Positions 1-5,684 of a stretch of 7,244 nt of DNA are shown here, in pieces. The notes beneath the pieces were generated by a model. The model did no database searches and was not told where the DNA came from. It saw only the letters and a list, made by a program, of their open reading frames with translations. The position numbers and the translations under genes are program-made. Source of the stretch: CAVQNQ01 sp964427655 (GTDB lineage: Bacteria; Acidobacteriota; Terriglobia; Bryobacterales; Bryobacteraceae); contig CAYRWE010000265.1 of the NCBI GenBank assembly GCA_964427655.1, positions 1 to 7,244 of the forward strand, read 5' to 3'. Positions within the stretch are counted from its first letter, which is position 1. Each line of letters opens with the position of its first letter.

Positions 1-190
1 GGTAATGCCCCGTCGAGGGATTGGTGATGCCGGAAGTATCGGCGTAGACCGTCCAGACGAAGGGTATAGGTTCCGCCGCGTCCCAGTTCAAGGTAACGTA
101 GCCGGTCAGCGTGTAGGTTACCGGCACGGCGGAGAGGCGCGGCGCCAGCAGAAGGAGGGGGATCAGAAATTCGATCGCGTACCGTTTCAT
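1..190 (-). CDS. N-terminus of a secreted protein of unknown function (cut by window edge)
   Basis: An open frame runs leftward from an ATG at 188-190 to the window edge: 63 codons, no stop. The product begins MKRYAIEFLIPLLLAPRLSA, which reads as a Sec signal peptide: Lys/Arg at positions 2-3, a short hydrophobic core at 8-15, and a plausible cleavage after Ala20. Glu7 next to the core is slightly unusual. The visible mature part (21-63) has alternating polar and hydrophobic residues with many Thr, Val and Tyr, as in beta-sandwich secreted proteins. It faintly recalls the first strand region of PEP-CTERM-type exported proteins of Acidobacteriota, but the C-terminus that would carry a sorting signal lies outside the window, so this is only a guess. 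A GGGGAC stretch about 9 bases before the ATG could be the ribosome site. It is the last gene in a leftward run, 110 bases after the prepilin peptidase. I do not recognise a specific family. Confidence 0.7.
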   Translation of the reverse strand, partial: MKRYAIEFLIPLLLLAPRLSAVPVTYTLTGYVTLNWDAAEPIPFVWTVYADTSGITNPSTGHY

Positions 191-200
191 AGAGAACCGT

Positions 201-229
201 CCCCGAAATCTCTAAGACCTCTTTCGGGG
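201..229 (-). promoter_or_regulatory. Hairpin overlapping the ribosome site of the secreted-protein gene
   Basis: CCCCGAAA at 201-208 and TTTCGGGG at 222-229 form a perfect 8-bp inverted repeat around a 13-base loop. In the leftward transcript it lies 10 to 39 bases before the ATG, and its 3' arm contains the GGGG of the only Shine-Dalgarno-like stretch, so folding would hide it. It could instead be a protein-binding palindrome. There is no T-run on either side, so a terminator is unlikely. The rest of 191-300 holds a 9-bp direct repeat (TCTCTAAGA at 209-217 and 247-255), a 10-bp palindrome AAGAATTCTT at 252-261, and a very weak leftward promoter (TTGAAA, 17 bases, TTAGAG). Confidence 0.35.
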
Positions 230-300
230 CGATTTCAACTACAGCGTCTCTAAGAATTCTTTCTCAGCACCTGGAGGGCCGCAGCCGCGCGTCGATCCGT

Positions 301-867
301 CTACCGCGCAAATGGCGAAGTCAGCGCCAGAAAGAACAGCGTCCCCACTGCGATCACCGCGCCATGCGGCAGCCCCAGCGATTTGCCGCTTTTCACATCC
401 AGCTCTTCATTGCGCATGTACGCCGGACGACCGTGCCGCATCTCGTCCACGATGAAGCTGAGGTTGAAGAACGTCTTCTTCAAACGCTTGCGTGCGAGCA
501 CCAGAATCAGCGCCATGATCCCGCCCAGTATGGCCGTGATGAGGAAGATGCCGAACCAGTCGCGCGGCCCCACCATCGCCCCGACGGCCGCCATCAGCTT
601 CACGTCGCCGGCCCCCATGGCGCGGATCAGGTAGAGCAGCAGGTAGGCGAAGAAGCCGGCCAGCAACCCCTCGACCGACAGAATCAGCCCGGACCAGCGC
701 TCCACGCCATCGAATGCGAGAAACGTGTTCGTGGCGATTCCCAGCAGCACGCCGGCGCTCGTCAGCCAGTTCGGAATGCGCCGGTAGCGGACGTCGTAGA
801 TCGCGGCCGTCAGCACCAGGATGAGCAGCAGCACTTCGATCCCGCGGGGGATTGCATCGAACGTCAT
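301..867 (-). CDS. Prepilin peptidase, A24 family (CpaA/TadV-like, peptidase domain only)
   Basis: This 188-residue integral membrane aspartic protease would cleave the short leader of type IV pilin-like precursors at the inner face of the cytoplasmic membrane. The two expected catalytic aspartates are present: Asp25 in YDVRYRRIPN, just after the first helix (about 10-24), and Asp88 in the GxGD motif MGAGDVKLM (84-92). Further hydrophobic helices follow at roughly 36-52, 61-82, 91-100, 106-124 and a last one at 168-185. Family knowledge: bifunctional PilD enzymes are about 270-290 residues with an N-terminal methyltransferase region. That part is missing here, as in CpaA/TadV enzymes of tight-adherence (Flp) pilus systems. 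No pilin, ATPase or secretin gene is visible. The ATG at 865-867 has no Shine-Dalgarno. The gene starts 18 bases after the GH3 stop and probably shares its transcript, although it may also have its own promoter. Symbol withheld because a CpaA assignment without tad neighbours is uncertain. Confidence 0.93.
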   Translation of the reverse strand: MTFDAIPRGIEVLLLILVLTAAIYDVRYRRIPNWLTSAGVLLGIATNTFLAFDGVERWSGLILSVEGLLAGFFAYLLLYLIRAMGAGDVKLMAAVGAMVGPRDWFGIFLITAILGGIMALILVLARKRLKKTFFNLSFIVDEMRHGRPAYMRNEELDVKSGKSLGLPHGAVIAVGTLFFLALTSPFAR

Positions 868-876
868 GGAAAAGCA

Positions 877-882
877 AGTATA
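877..882 (-). promoter_or_regulatory. Possible -10 box giving a near-leaderless transcript of the prepilin peptidase
   Basis: In the 18-base gap after the GH3 gene the minus strand reads TATACT (5 of 6 matches to TATAAT), ending 9 bases before the peptidase ATG. Initiation about 7 bases downstream would leave a leader of only a few bases, which would fit the absence of a Shine-Dalgarno. No -35 box is recognisable, so this could be chance. Confidence 0.25.
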
Positions 883-885
883 CCG

Positions 886-2745
886 CTATTGGCGGGCCTC
901 GCCGGTCGCCTCGGCCGGGGAAGCGGAGGAGGCCGTAACGGGGGGAGCCGGTGCGTGCGTGGCGCGCAATTGAATGCCCTCGCCATAAGCGGCCAGCCCG
1001 GGGATCGAGACCGGCAGCCGGCCGCGGATATCGATTTCGCCAACGAGCGCCTTCACCGCCGCAATCTCCGAAGGCGGCACTGTGCTGAAGGTGGCGAGAT
1101 AGGCCGTAACGGTGGGGAATCCGCGCAGCAGATAGGGGTTGCCCAGCGAGACCAGGGCCAGCGGTTTCCCCGTGGCGGCCAGCGTTTCCACTACTCCGGG
1201 CAGCTCGCCCGCCAGCGCCACCGAGCCGCGGTAGGCGCTCACCGAAGCGAAGGCCGCCACCACGTAGCTCGCGCAGGCGGGCAGTTTTCTAAGGGCATCG
1301 TCCAGATCCCCGCGCGACAAGGATGCGTCCAGCGCGGCCACCGCCGCGTGGGGGGCGCGCTTATGCAACTCCTGGGCGAAGATCTGTCCTTCGGTGGAAT
1401 AGCGGCTCTCCGCCATCGTCACGTAGCAGGCTTGCTCCGGCGCGGTCAGCGGGAGCAGGTTGTCGCCGTTGCGCACCAGGGTGACGGCGCGGTCGGCGAT
1501 CTGCTGGGCGCGCTCGTTGGCCTCGGGAGCGTCGACAATGTCGCCGATGGCGTCCAGATCGACGAACCGTTGGCGGGCCAGGCCCACCTTCTCTTTCGCC
1601 GCCAGAAGCTTGACGGCGCTTTCCTGGATGCGGGCGCGGGTCAGCCGCCCCTTCTCGACGGCGGTCACCACGGCGCGAATGGCCGCTTCGGGATCGGCGG
1701 GCATCAGCAGCGCATCGGCGCCGGCTTCGAGCGCGCGCACCGCGGCTTCTCCCGAGCCGAAGGTCTTGACGATGCTGGCCATCTCGAGCGCGTCGGTCAC
1801 CACTAGTCCTTTGAATCCCATATCCTGGCGCAGCAGGCCGGTCAGGATCGCGGGAGAGAGAGTCGCCGGCAGGTCCGGCGGGGCCAGCGCGGGCACGGCC
1901 ACGTGCGCGGTCATGATCGAATCCACGCCCGCGTCGATGGCCGCGCGAAAGGGCACCAGCTCCACGCGATCGAGCCTTGCGCGGTCGGCCGTGATCACCG
2001 CCAGGCTCAGATGCGTGTCGGTCGCGGTATCTCCGTGGCCGGGAAAATGTTTTGCCGAGGTCAGCACGAACTCGCGCTTATCGGCGTGCGCGCCCTCGAT
2101 GAACGCCTTCACATGCGCCGCTACGGCCTCCGGGTTTTCCCCGAATGAGCGGATGTTGATGATGGGGTTATCGGGATTGTTGTTGACATCCGCCACGGGG
2201 TAATACACCCAATGCACGCCCAATGCGCGGGCCTCGCGCGCCGTGACTTCGCCTTCGTAGCGTGTCAGCGCCGGATCGCCCGCCGCGCCGAACGCCATGG
2301 CGTGCGGAAACACGGTGGTGCCGTTCACGCGCATGGAGGCGCCCCGCTCGAAATCGCCGCCCACCATCAGCGGCACCTTGGCCATGCGCTGCATACGATT
2401 CAGGAAGGCCGCCAGCGCATACGGTTCGGCCTTTTGCACCACGCGTCCGTTGGACCAGTTCACCAGGATCAGGCCGCCCACGCGCTCTTCATGGATCAAC
2501 CGGACAAACTTGCGGTATTCGCGCGTCTGCGAATTAGGGGATTCCCCGTGGAAGGGGATAAACACCAGTTGCGCGACCTCGTCGCGCAGTGTCATACCGG
2601 CGATCCAGCGGCGCACTGTGGAGGAAGCCTTGACGGGGACGCGCGTCTTGGCGGTAGCGGCGGAACGTCGCGGCGCAGGCGCGGCCAGCGGGGCCAAGGC
2701 TATTATCAGCCAGAACGCCAGTACGCGGGGAAGAGGACGGAGCAC
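886..2745 (-). CDS. Secreted glycoside hydrolase family 3 beta-N-acetylhexosaminidase (NagZ-type, two-domain)
   Basis: This 619-residue enzyme probably removes beta-linked N-acetylglucosamine from muropeptides or other amino-sugar glycans outside the cytoplasm. Residues 1-24 form a signal peptide (Arg at 3 and 7, hydrophobic core, Ala-rich end) with no lipobox Cys. Residues about 45-390 are the GH3 TIM barrel. KHFPGHGD (232-239) followed by DTH (243-245) is the NagZ-subfamily signature, whose Asp-His pair (Asp243, His245) serves as acid/base. VVTDALEM (315-322) carries the nucleophile Asp318. Residues about 400-590 form the C-terminal alpha/beta domain found in two-domain enzymes such as Bacillus subtilis NagZ (about 640 residues); Gram-negative NagZ has only the barrel. 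The last 25 residues are an Ala/Pro/Thr-rich tail. The start is GTG at 2743-2745, because an in-frame TAA lies two codons upstream. It begins 3 bases after the response-regulator stop and has no clear Shine-Dalgarno, which suggests translational coupling. The catalytic set looks intact. Beta-glucosidase activity is less likely given the His-containing motif. Confidence 0.93.
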   Translation of the reverse strand: MLRPLPRVLAFWLIIALAPLAAPAPRRSAATAKTRVPVKASSTVRRWIAGMTLRDEVAQLVFIPFHGESPNSQTREYRKFVRLIHEERVGGLILVNWSNGRVVQKAEPYALAAFLNRMQRMAKVPLMVGGDFERGASMRVNGTTVFPHAMAFGAAGDPALTRYEGEVTAREARALGVHWVYYPVADVNNNPDNPIINIRSFGENPEAVAAHVKAFIEGAHADKREFVLTSAKHFPGHGDTATDTHLSLAVITADRARLDRVELVPFRAAIDAGVDSIMTAHVAVPALAPPDLPATLSPAILTGLLRQDMGFKGLVVTDALEMASIVKTFGSGEAAVRALEAGADALLMPADPEAAIRAVVTAVEKGRLTRARIQESAVKLLAAKEKVGLARQRFVDLDAIGDIVDAPEANERAQQIADRAVTLVRNGDNLLPLTAPEQACYVTMAESRYSTEGQIFAQELHKRAPHAAVAALDASLSRGDLDDALRKLPACASYVVAAFASVSAYRGSVALAGELPGVVETLAATGKPLALVSLGNPYLLRGFPTVTAYLATFSTVPPSEIAAVKALVGEIDIRGRLPVSIPGLAAYGEGIQLRATHAPAPPVTASSASPAEATGEARQ

Positions 2746-2748
2746 GCT

Positions 2749-3216
2749 TTAGTGTGACAGATTTTGCCCGATGACCGCGCGCGCGCGTGCTAGAGAATTG
2801 CGGCGGCGCTCGGTAGCGGGCGGCTTGCGCTGCCCGGGGCGGACGGTCAGCCGCTTGATCCAGCGCAGCAGGTGCGCCGCCTCATTGCTATCCTTTATTA
2901 GTACGGCATCGGCGCCGGTGCTCTCCTCGGTCAGGCCCAGCGGCTCCACGAATCCGGAAAGCAGGATGACGCGCGCATCGGGATTGGACTGGCGGATGCG
3001 TTGGATGAATTCCTTCCCGTTCATGCGCGGCATGCGGTAATCGGTTACCACGACGTCGAACGTGGAAGATTGCAGCAGTTTTAGGCCTTCTTCTCCAGTA
3101 CGCGCGATTTCCACCACGTAACCCACCTCTTCGAGCAGAGAACGCCGCACCAAAAGACCGTCACGATTGTCGTCTACCAGCAGGATGTGGGTGGGCGCGG
3201 CAGGAGATGGTTTCAT
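2749..3216 (-). CDS. Stand-alone receiver-domain response regulator
   Basis: The 155-residue product is a single CheY-like receiver (about 9-123) plus a short basic tail. Visible active-site residues are the acidic pair Asp15-Asp16 in ILLVDDNRDG, the phospho-acceptor Asp59 in VVVTDYRMP, the switch Ser87 in VILLSGF, and Lys108 in VLIKD. The Lys is followed by Asp instead of the usual Pro. No DNA-binding or enzymatic output domain is present; the tail 124-155 holds many Arg and Lys. It would therefore act through protein contacts, or pass phosphate on, in the cytoplasm. No sensor kinase is in the window. An in-frame ATG 55 codons upstream (3379-3381) exists. I chose ATG 3214-3216 because the receiver fold begins right after it, the extra 55 residues resemble no domain, and a good promoter lies inside that extension. 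The start has no Shine-Dalgarno. The gene is followed 3 bases later by the GH3 hexosaminidase. Confidence 0.9.
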   Translation of the reverse strand: MKPSPAAPTHILLVDDNRDGLLVRRSLLEEVGYVVEIARTGEEGLKLLQSSTFDVVVTDYRMPRMNGKEFIQRIRQSNPDARVILLSGFVEPLGLTEESTGADAVLIKDSNEAAHLLRWIKRLTVRPGQRKPPATERRRNSLARARAVIGQNLSH

Positions 3217-3228
3217 CGAATGGTAGCG

Positions 3229-3258
3229 AGAGTAACAAAGGCGTAACCCGCGTGTCAA
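3229..3258 (-). promoter_or_regulatory. Predicted promoter of the response regulator-GH3-prepilin peptidase unit
   Basis: The minus strand has a perfect -35 TTGACA (3253-3258), an 18-base spacer, and TACTCT (3229-3234), which keeps the three key -10 positions (T1, A2, T6). Initiation would fall near 3222, about six bases before the chosen ATG, giving an almost leaderless message that agrees with the missing Shine-Dalgarno. The strong -35 makes it credible; the -10 is weak. Confidence 0.45.
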
Positions 3259-3280
3259 TGCTTTTGCATATTCTAGGAAA

Positions 3281-3327
3281 GGCGCGAAATGCAGTGCTTG
3301 ACAAACAACACGTCGCGGGCGCGAAAT
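3281..3327. repeat. 10-bp direct repeat upstream of the response regulator promoter
   Basis: GGCGCGAAAT occurs at 3281-3290 and again at 3318-3327, 37 bases apart start to start (about 3.5 helical turns). Both copies lie just upstream of the predicted -35 in the 177-base gap between the VWA gene and the response regulator. This is the position for paired activator sites, but no known regulator motif is recognised. Confidence 0.3.
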
Positions 3328-3337
3328 TCCACCCTCT

Positions 3338-3359
3338 AAGGTGTTATTGAAATCACCTT
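3338..3359 (-). terminator. Weak hairpin after the VWA gene, possible terminator
   Basis: AAGGTG (3338-3343) and CACCTT (3354-3359) form a 6-bp stem with a 10-base loop, 35 bases past the VWA stop in the leftward direction. No T-run follows, so it would be a poor intrinsic terminator at best. It is the only hairpin I can point to between these two genes. Confidence 0.2.
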
Positions 3360-3393
3360 TCGCAAGCCGGCGGGTGTGCAATTCGCGGGCCTT

Positions 3394-4542
3394 CTACTCG
3401 ACTTCGCGCGGCGCCTTATACCCCGCCTTGGCGACGATCTCGTACTTAACGGGCTTGCCTTTTTCGTCTTTGACAGGCAGCGGATTATTCGTCGCGGGAT
3501 CCACCAGTTGCACCTTGATCTTGCGGTAGCTGCCGTCGTGAGCCTTATTGCTGGGGGCGTACGTGATCACGTACTGATTGCGCAGCGCTTGATGCACCTG
3601 TTGGAAGATACCAGGGTATTCCCCCTGGAAGCGCGGGAAGAATGCCGCACCGCCGGTCTCCTTGGAGAACGTGCGCATTTCATTGTCGGCCTGCAGAAAA
3701 TCCATGCGTTGCAGCGAGCCCATCATGCCATACGCATCCATCAACTCCCGCATGGTCTGCAGCAGGCTGATGGCATAAATGGGAACGCCCGATTCCTGTA
3801 GTTTTTTCCGGCACTGATCGTATGTGATTTTACTTAAGGTGTCGCGGCCTGAAGCGATAAGAAGAATGGCTTTGCGCCCCTCGATGCCCGACATGCGATC
3901 GGCCGTATCGGTCACTGCGTCGAACAGGTTGGCCTCGGAAAATCCCGCCATGGTCAGCCGCGAGAGCGCTTCCTGCGTCCTCGTACGGTCCGTGGTGAAG
4001 TCCGATAGGATCTCGGTCTTCAGATCGTAAGCCACCACCGCAACATAATCGTCGGCTTTCAGGGTGCTGGCGAAACCCCAGGCGAGCTGCAGCGTCTGCA
4101 TCCAACCGGCGCTCCAATAGCGCTGGAACAAGTTGCTGAACTCAATCACCATCGCGACCGTCAGAGGCGCTTCGCCCATGCTCACGTTGGCGATCTGCTG
4201 CGGCACATTGTCTTCCAGGATACGGAAGTTGCCCCTGGGAATGCCCGGGATGAAGCGGCCTTTGTTATCGACCACCGCCACATCCACGGTGACCATATCG
4301 ACATCGCTCTTGAACGTAGCGATATCGCCGGGGGTGATCGGATTTCTCTTATATTGCGAGGGGATCTTGGGCTGGTCGGAATCCGGTGCCGTGGGCGCGG
4401 AGGTATCGTCCGCGGGCTTTTTCGGCCGGGCGACCGTCGCGCCGCTGTCGCGGTTGGGACCCTGCTCCTGGTCCTGCGCCACAATCAAGCCGGCGGCGGA
4501 AATCAGTGCGATCCCGGACACTATGGGAAGCCAATGTCGCAT
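3394..4542 (-). CDS. Secreted VWA-domain protein, VWFA-related Acidobacterial family
   Basis: This 382-residue exported protein is of the type expanded in Acidobacteriota genomes; its molecular role is not established. Residues 1-22 are a signal peptide ending SAAGLIVAQ, followed by a polar Asp/Pro-rich linker (23-75). Residues 80-122 match the segment that usually precedes the VWA fold in this family, with a VDVAVVDNKGRFIPG strand and FRILEDNVPQQI. The VWA-like alpha/beta domain spans about 126-330 (strands VAMVIEF, YVAVVAY, AILLIAS, VPIYAISL). The metal-binding site (MIDAS) is degenerate: canonical DxSxS reads EFSNL (134-138), the loop-2 Thr position is Ala204 in FSEANLFDA, and the loop-3 Asp position is Ser231 in IASGRD. 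A C-terminal region (331-382) follows. Start ATG 4540-4542 has no Shine-Dalgarno, but an extended -10 promoter lies just upstream. It sits 60 bases after the rhomboid gene. Possible roles are scaffold or adhesion without metal-dependent ligand binding. Confidence 0.9.
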   Translation of the reverse strand: MRHWLPIVSGIALISAAGLIVAQDQEQGPNRDSGATVARPKKPADDTSAPTAPDSDQPKIPSQYKRNPITPGDIATFKSDVDMVTVDVAVVDNKGRFIPGIPRGNFRILEDNVPQQIANVSMGEAPLTVAMVIEFSNLFQRYWSAGWMQTLQLAWGFASTLKADDYVAVVAYDLKTEILSDFTTDRTRTQEALSRLTMAGFSEANLFDAVTDTADRMSGIEGRKAILLIASGRDTLSKITYDQCRKKLQESGVPIYAISLLQTMRELMDAYGMMGSLQRMDFLQADNEMRTFSKETGGAAFFPRFQGEYPGIFQQVHQALRNQYVITYAPSNKAHDGSYRKIKVQLVDPATNNPLPVKDEKGKPVKYEIVAKAGYKAPREVE

Positions 4543-4561
4543 AAGCGTAGCTCTGACGTAG

Positions 4562-4592
4562 ACTATATCAGACAGACGTACGGCATCCGAAG
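4562..4592 (-). promoter_or_regulatory. Predicted extended -10 promoter of the VWA gene
   Basis: In the 60-base gap after the rhomboid stop the minus strand reads TGATATAGT, an extended -10 with TATAGT at 4562-4567 (5 of 6 matches). A weak -35 TTCGGA lies at 4586-4591 with an 18-base spacer. Initiation near 4555 would give a leader of about 12 bases. The block CTTCGGAT...CTGATAT recurs upstream of the rhomboid gene. A GACGTA direct repeat (4555-4560 and 4575-4580) flanks the -10. Confidence 0.5.
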
Positions 4593-4602
4593 CGGTTGCG
4601 GC

Positions 4603-5340
4603 CTAATTGGCCCACGGGCCGCGTCCCCCGTGCTTGCGCAGGTAGACCTGGAATTTCTTCTTGGCGCGCTGCATCTGCCACTGCCGGTAGGCGCCCCGCG
4701 CGTCGACCATGCTGACACGCGGCAGGCGGCCCTTCAGATAGATGTAGCCCACGGCCATGCCGCCCAGGTGCGCAATGCTGCTCACGCCGGTGTTGGGCCC
4801 GAACGAAGTCCACAGCTCGATGGCGGCGTAGATCATCACCAGGTACTTGGCCTTGATGGGGAACAGAAAATTCATCAGGATCGTCTGGTTCGGATACATG
4901 ACGCCGAACGCCAGCAGCAACCCCATGATGGCGCCCGAAGCGCCGATGGTGCGCGTGCCCCAGTCGCCCAGCACCAGGTGCAGCAGCACGTCGCACAGGC
5001 CCGCGCCGATTCCGCAGATGAAGTAATACTTGAGGAATCGCCGCGTACCCCAATCGCGTTCCAGTTGCGTGCCGAACATCCACAGGGTGAGCATGTTGAA
5101 AAGCAGGTGCCAGATGCCCCCGTGCAGGAACAGGTAGCTCGCCAGTTGCCACACCGTGAGGCTGTGCACTACCGTGTAGGGCACCAGCGAGAAGTAGTTC
5201 AGAATGCCGCGCTGAACGGAAGCCGGCGCCAGCGCCGTGAGAACGAAGATCGCGGTATTCGCGATCAGCAGCCACTTCACTCCCGGTGGGAAATAGCTGA
5301 AAAATGCCGATCGCGTTGACGGGTACCTGGCGTAACTCAT
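4603..5340 (-). CDS. Rhomboid family intramembrane serine protease
   Basis: This 245-residue polytopic membrane protease (family S54) would cleave transmembrane segments of other membrane proteins inside the lipid bilayer. All signature residues are visible: His78 and Asn82 in HLLFNML (oxyanion/structural HxxxN), the nucleophile Ser135 in GASGAIMG (133-140), and the catalytic His191 in AHLGG (190-194). Six hydrophobic segments can be read at about 20-38, 63-90, 104-123, 132-149, 164-180 and 185-202, the minimal bacterial six-helix core. A basic C-terminal tail (about 203-245, including KKKFQVYLRKHGG) should lie in the cytoplasm; there is no extra domain. The N-terminus is short and has no GlpG-type cytoplasmic domain. 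Start ATG 5338-5340 has only a GAGAG stretch about 7 bases upstream as a possible ribosome site. It begins 53 bases after the small membrane protein gene. Substrates are unknown. Confidence 0.95.
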   Translation of the reverse strand: MSYARYPSTRSAFFSYFPPGVKWLLIANTAIFVLTALAPASVQRGILNYFSLVPYTVVHSLTVWQLASYLFLHGGIWHLLFNMLTLWMFGTQLERDWGTRRFLKYYFICGIGAGLCDVLLHLVLGDWGTRTIGASGAIMGLLLAFGVMYPNQTILMNFLFPIKAKYLVMIYAAIELWTSFGPNTGVSSIAHLGGMAVGYIYLKGRLPRVSMVDARGAYRQWQMQRAKKKFQVYLRKHGGRGPWAN

Positions 5341-5369
5341 GGCGGCTCTCGGAGCGGTCTCTGCAAATT

Positions 5370-5392
5370 AGGATATCAGAACAGATCCGAAG
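5370..5392 (-). promoter_or_regulatory. Predicted extended -10 promoter of the rhomboid gene
   Basis: Between the small membrane protein stop and the rhomboid ATG the minus strand reads TGATATCCT: an extended -10 with TATCCT at 5370-5375. CTTCGGAT lies upstream at 5385-5392. The same pieces occur in the VWA promoter region, there with eight more bases between them. Initiation near 5363 would give a leader of about 22 bases. No standard -35 at normal spacing is seen, as is common for extended -10 promoters. Confidence 0.4.
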
Positions 5393-5393
5393 G

Positions 5394-5684
5394 TCACGTA
5401 CGCGTGGGCCGTTCGCCGCGCTTGCCGTAGCGATTTAGAAGGTGAGCGCACAATTGCAGGACGCCCGCTCCCACGAGCCAGATCTGCCAATGCGAAAACA
5501 GACCCGAGGAGATGGCGAAATTGCCCGCCACGTTCATATCCGCAGCGATTCGCCACAGCCCCAACACGGCTGCCAGGAAGGCCGCGGGACTGAGCAGAAC
5601 GGCCAATCCCAGAGCCAGTCGCTGGTTCCTCCGGCGTTTCGTGGAAACCTGGGGACCCTTGCCGAACCGGATGCGAACCCGCAT
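5394..5684 (-). CDS. Small two-helix membrane protein of unknown function
   Basis: A 96-residue product from ATG 5682-5684 to TGA 5394-5396. The N-terminus is strongly basic (MRVRIRFGKG, then KRRRN at 16-20), followed by a hydrophobic helix at about 23-46 and a second at about 63-84, and a basic tail ending RYGKRGERPTRT. By the positive-inside rule both ends should be cytoplasmic, giving a helical hairpin. The order charged-hydrophobic-loop-hydrophobic-charged and its fit between two genes on the same strand argue that it is real and not an accident of high GC. No catalytic or binding motif is visible and I do not recognise a family. There is no Shine-Dalgarno before the ATG. It precedes the rhomboid gene by 53 bases and could be co-transcribed, but the rhomboid gene has its own candidate promoter. 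It diverges from the oxidoreductase gene. Confidence 0.65.
   Translation of the reverse strand: MRVRIRFGKGPQVSTKRRRNQRLALGLAVLLSPAAFLAAVLGLWRIAADMNVAGNFAISSGLFSHWQIWLVGAGVLQLCAHLLNRYGKRGERPTRT

Noticed and set aside
364..1806. 480-codon open frame on the plus strand
   Set aside because: It lies opposite the prepilin peptidase and GH3 genes, is rich in His, Gln, Arg and Gly with no fold-like pattern, and reflects high third-position GC in the real genes.
2212..2757. 181-codon plus-strand open frame
   Set aside because: It is a shadow of the GH3 N-terminal region, where the minus frame has a signal peptide and intact family sequence.
3253..3303. Inverted TGTCAA / TTGACA pair (3253-3258 and 3298-3303)
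   Set aside because: Matching stops at 6 bases and the arms are 39 bases apart, so it is not convincing as a hairpin or operator; the plus-strand TTGACA has no -10.
4354..5319. 321-codon plus-strand open frame
   Set aside because: It is antisense to the VWA and rhomboid genes, which have clear family motifs; its composition is low-complexity and without domains.
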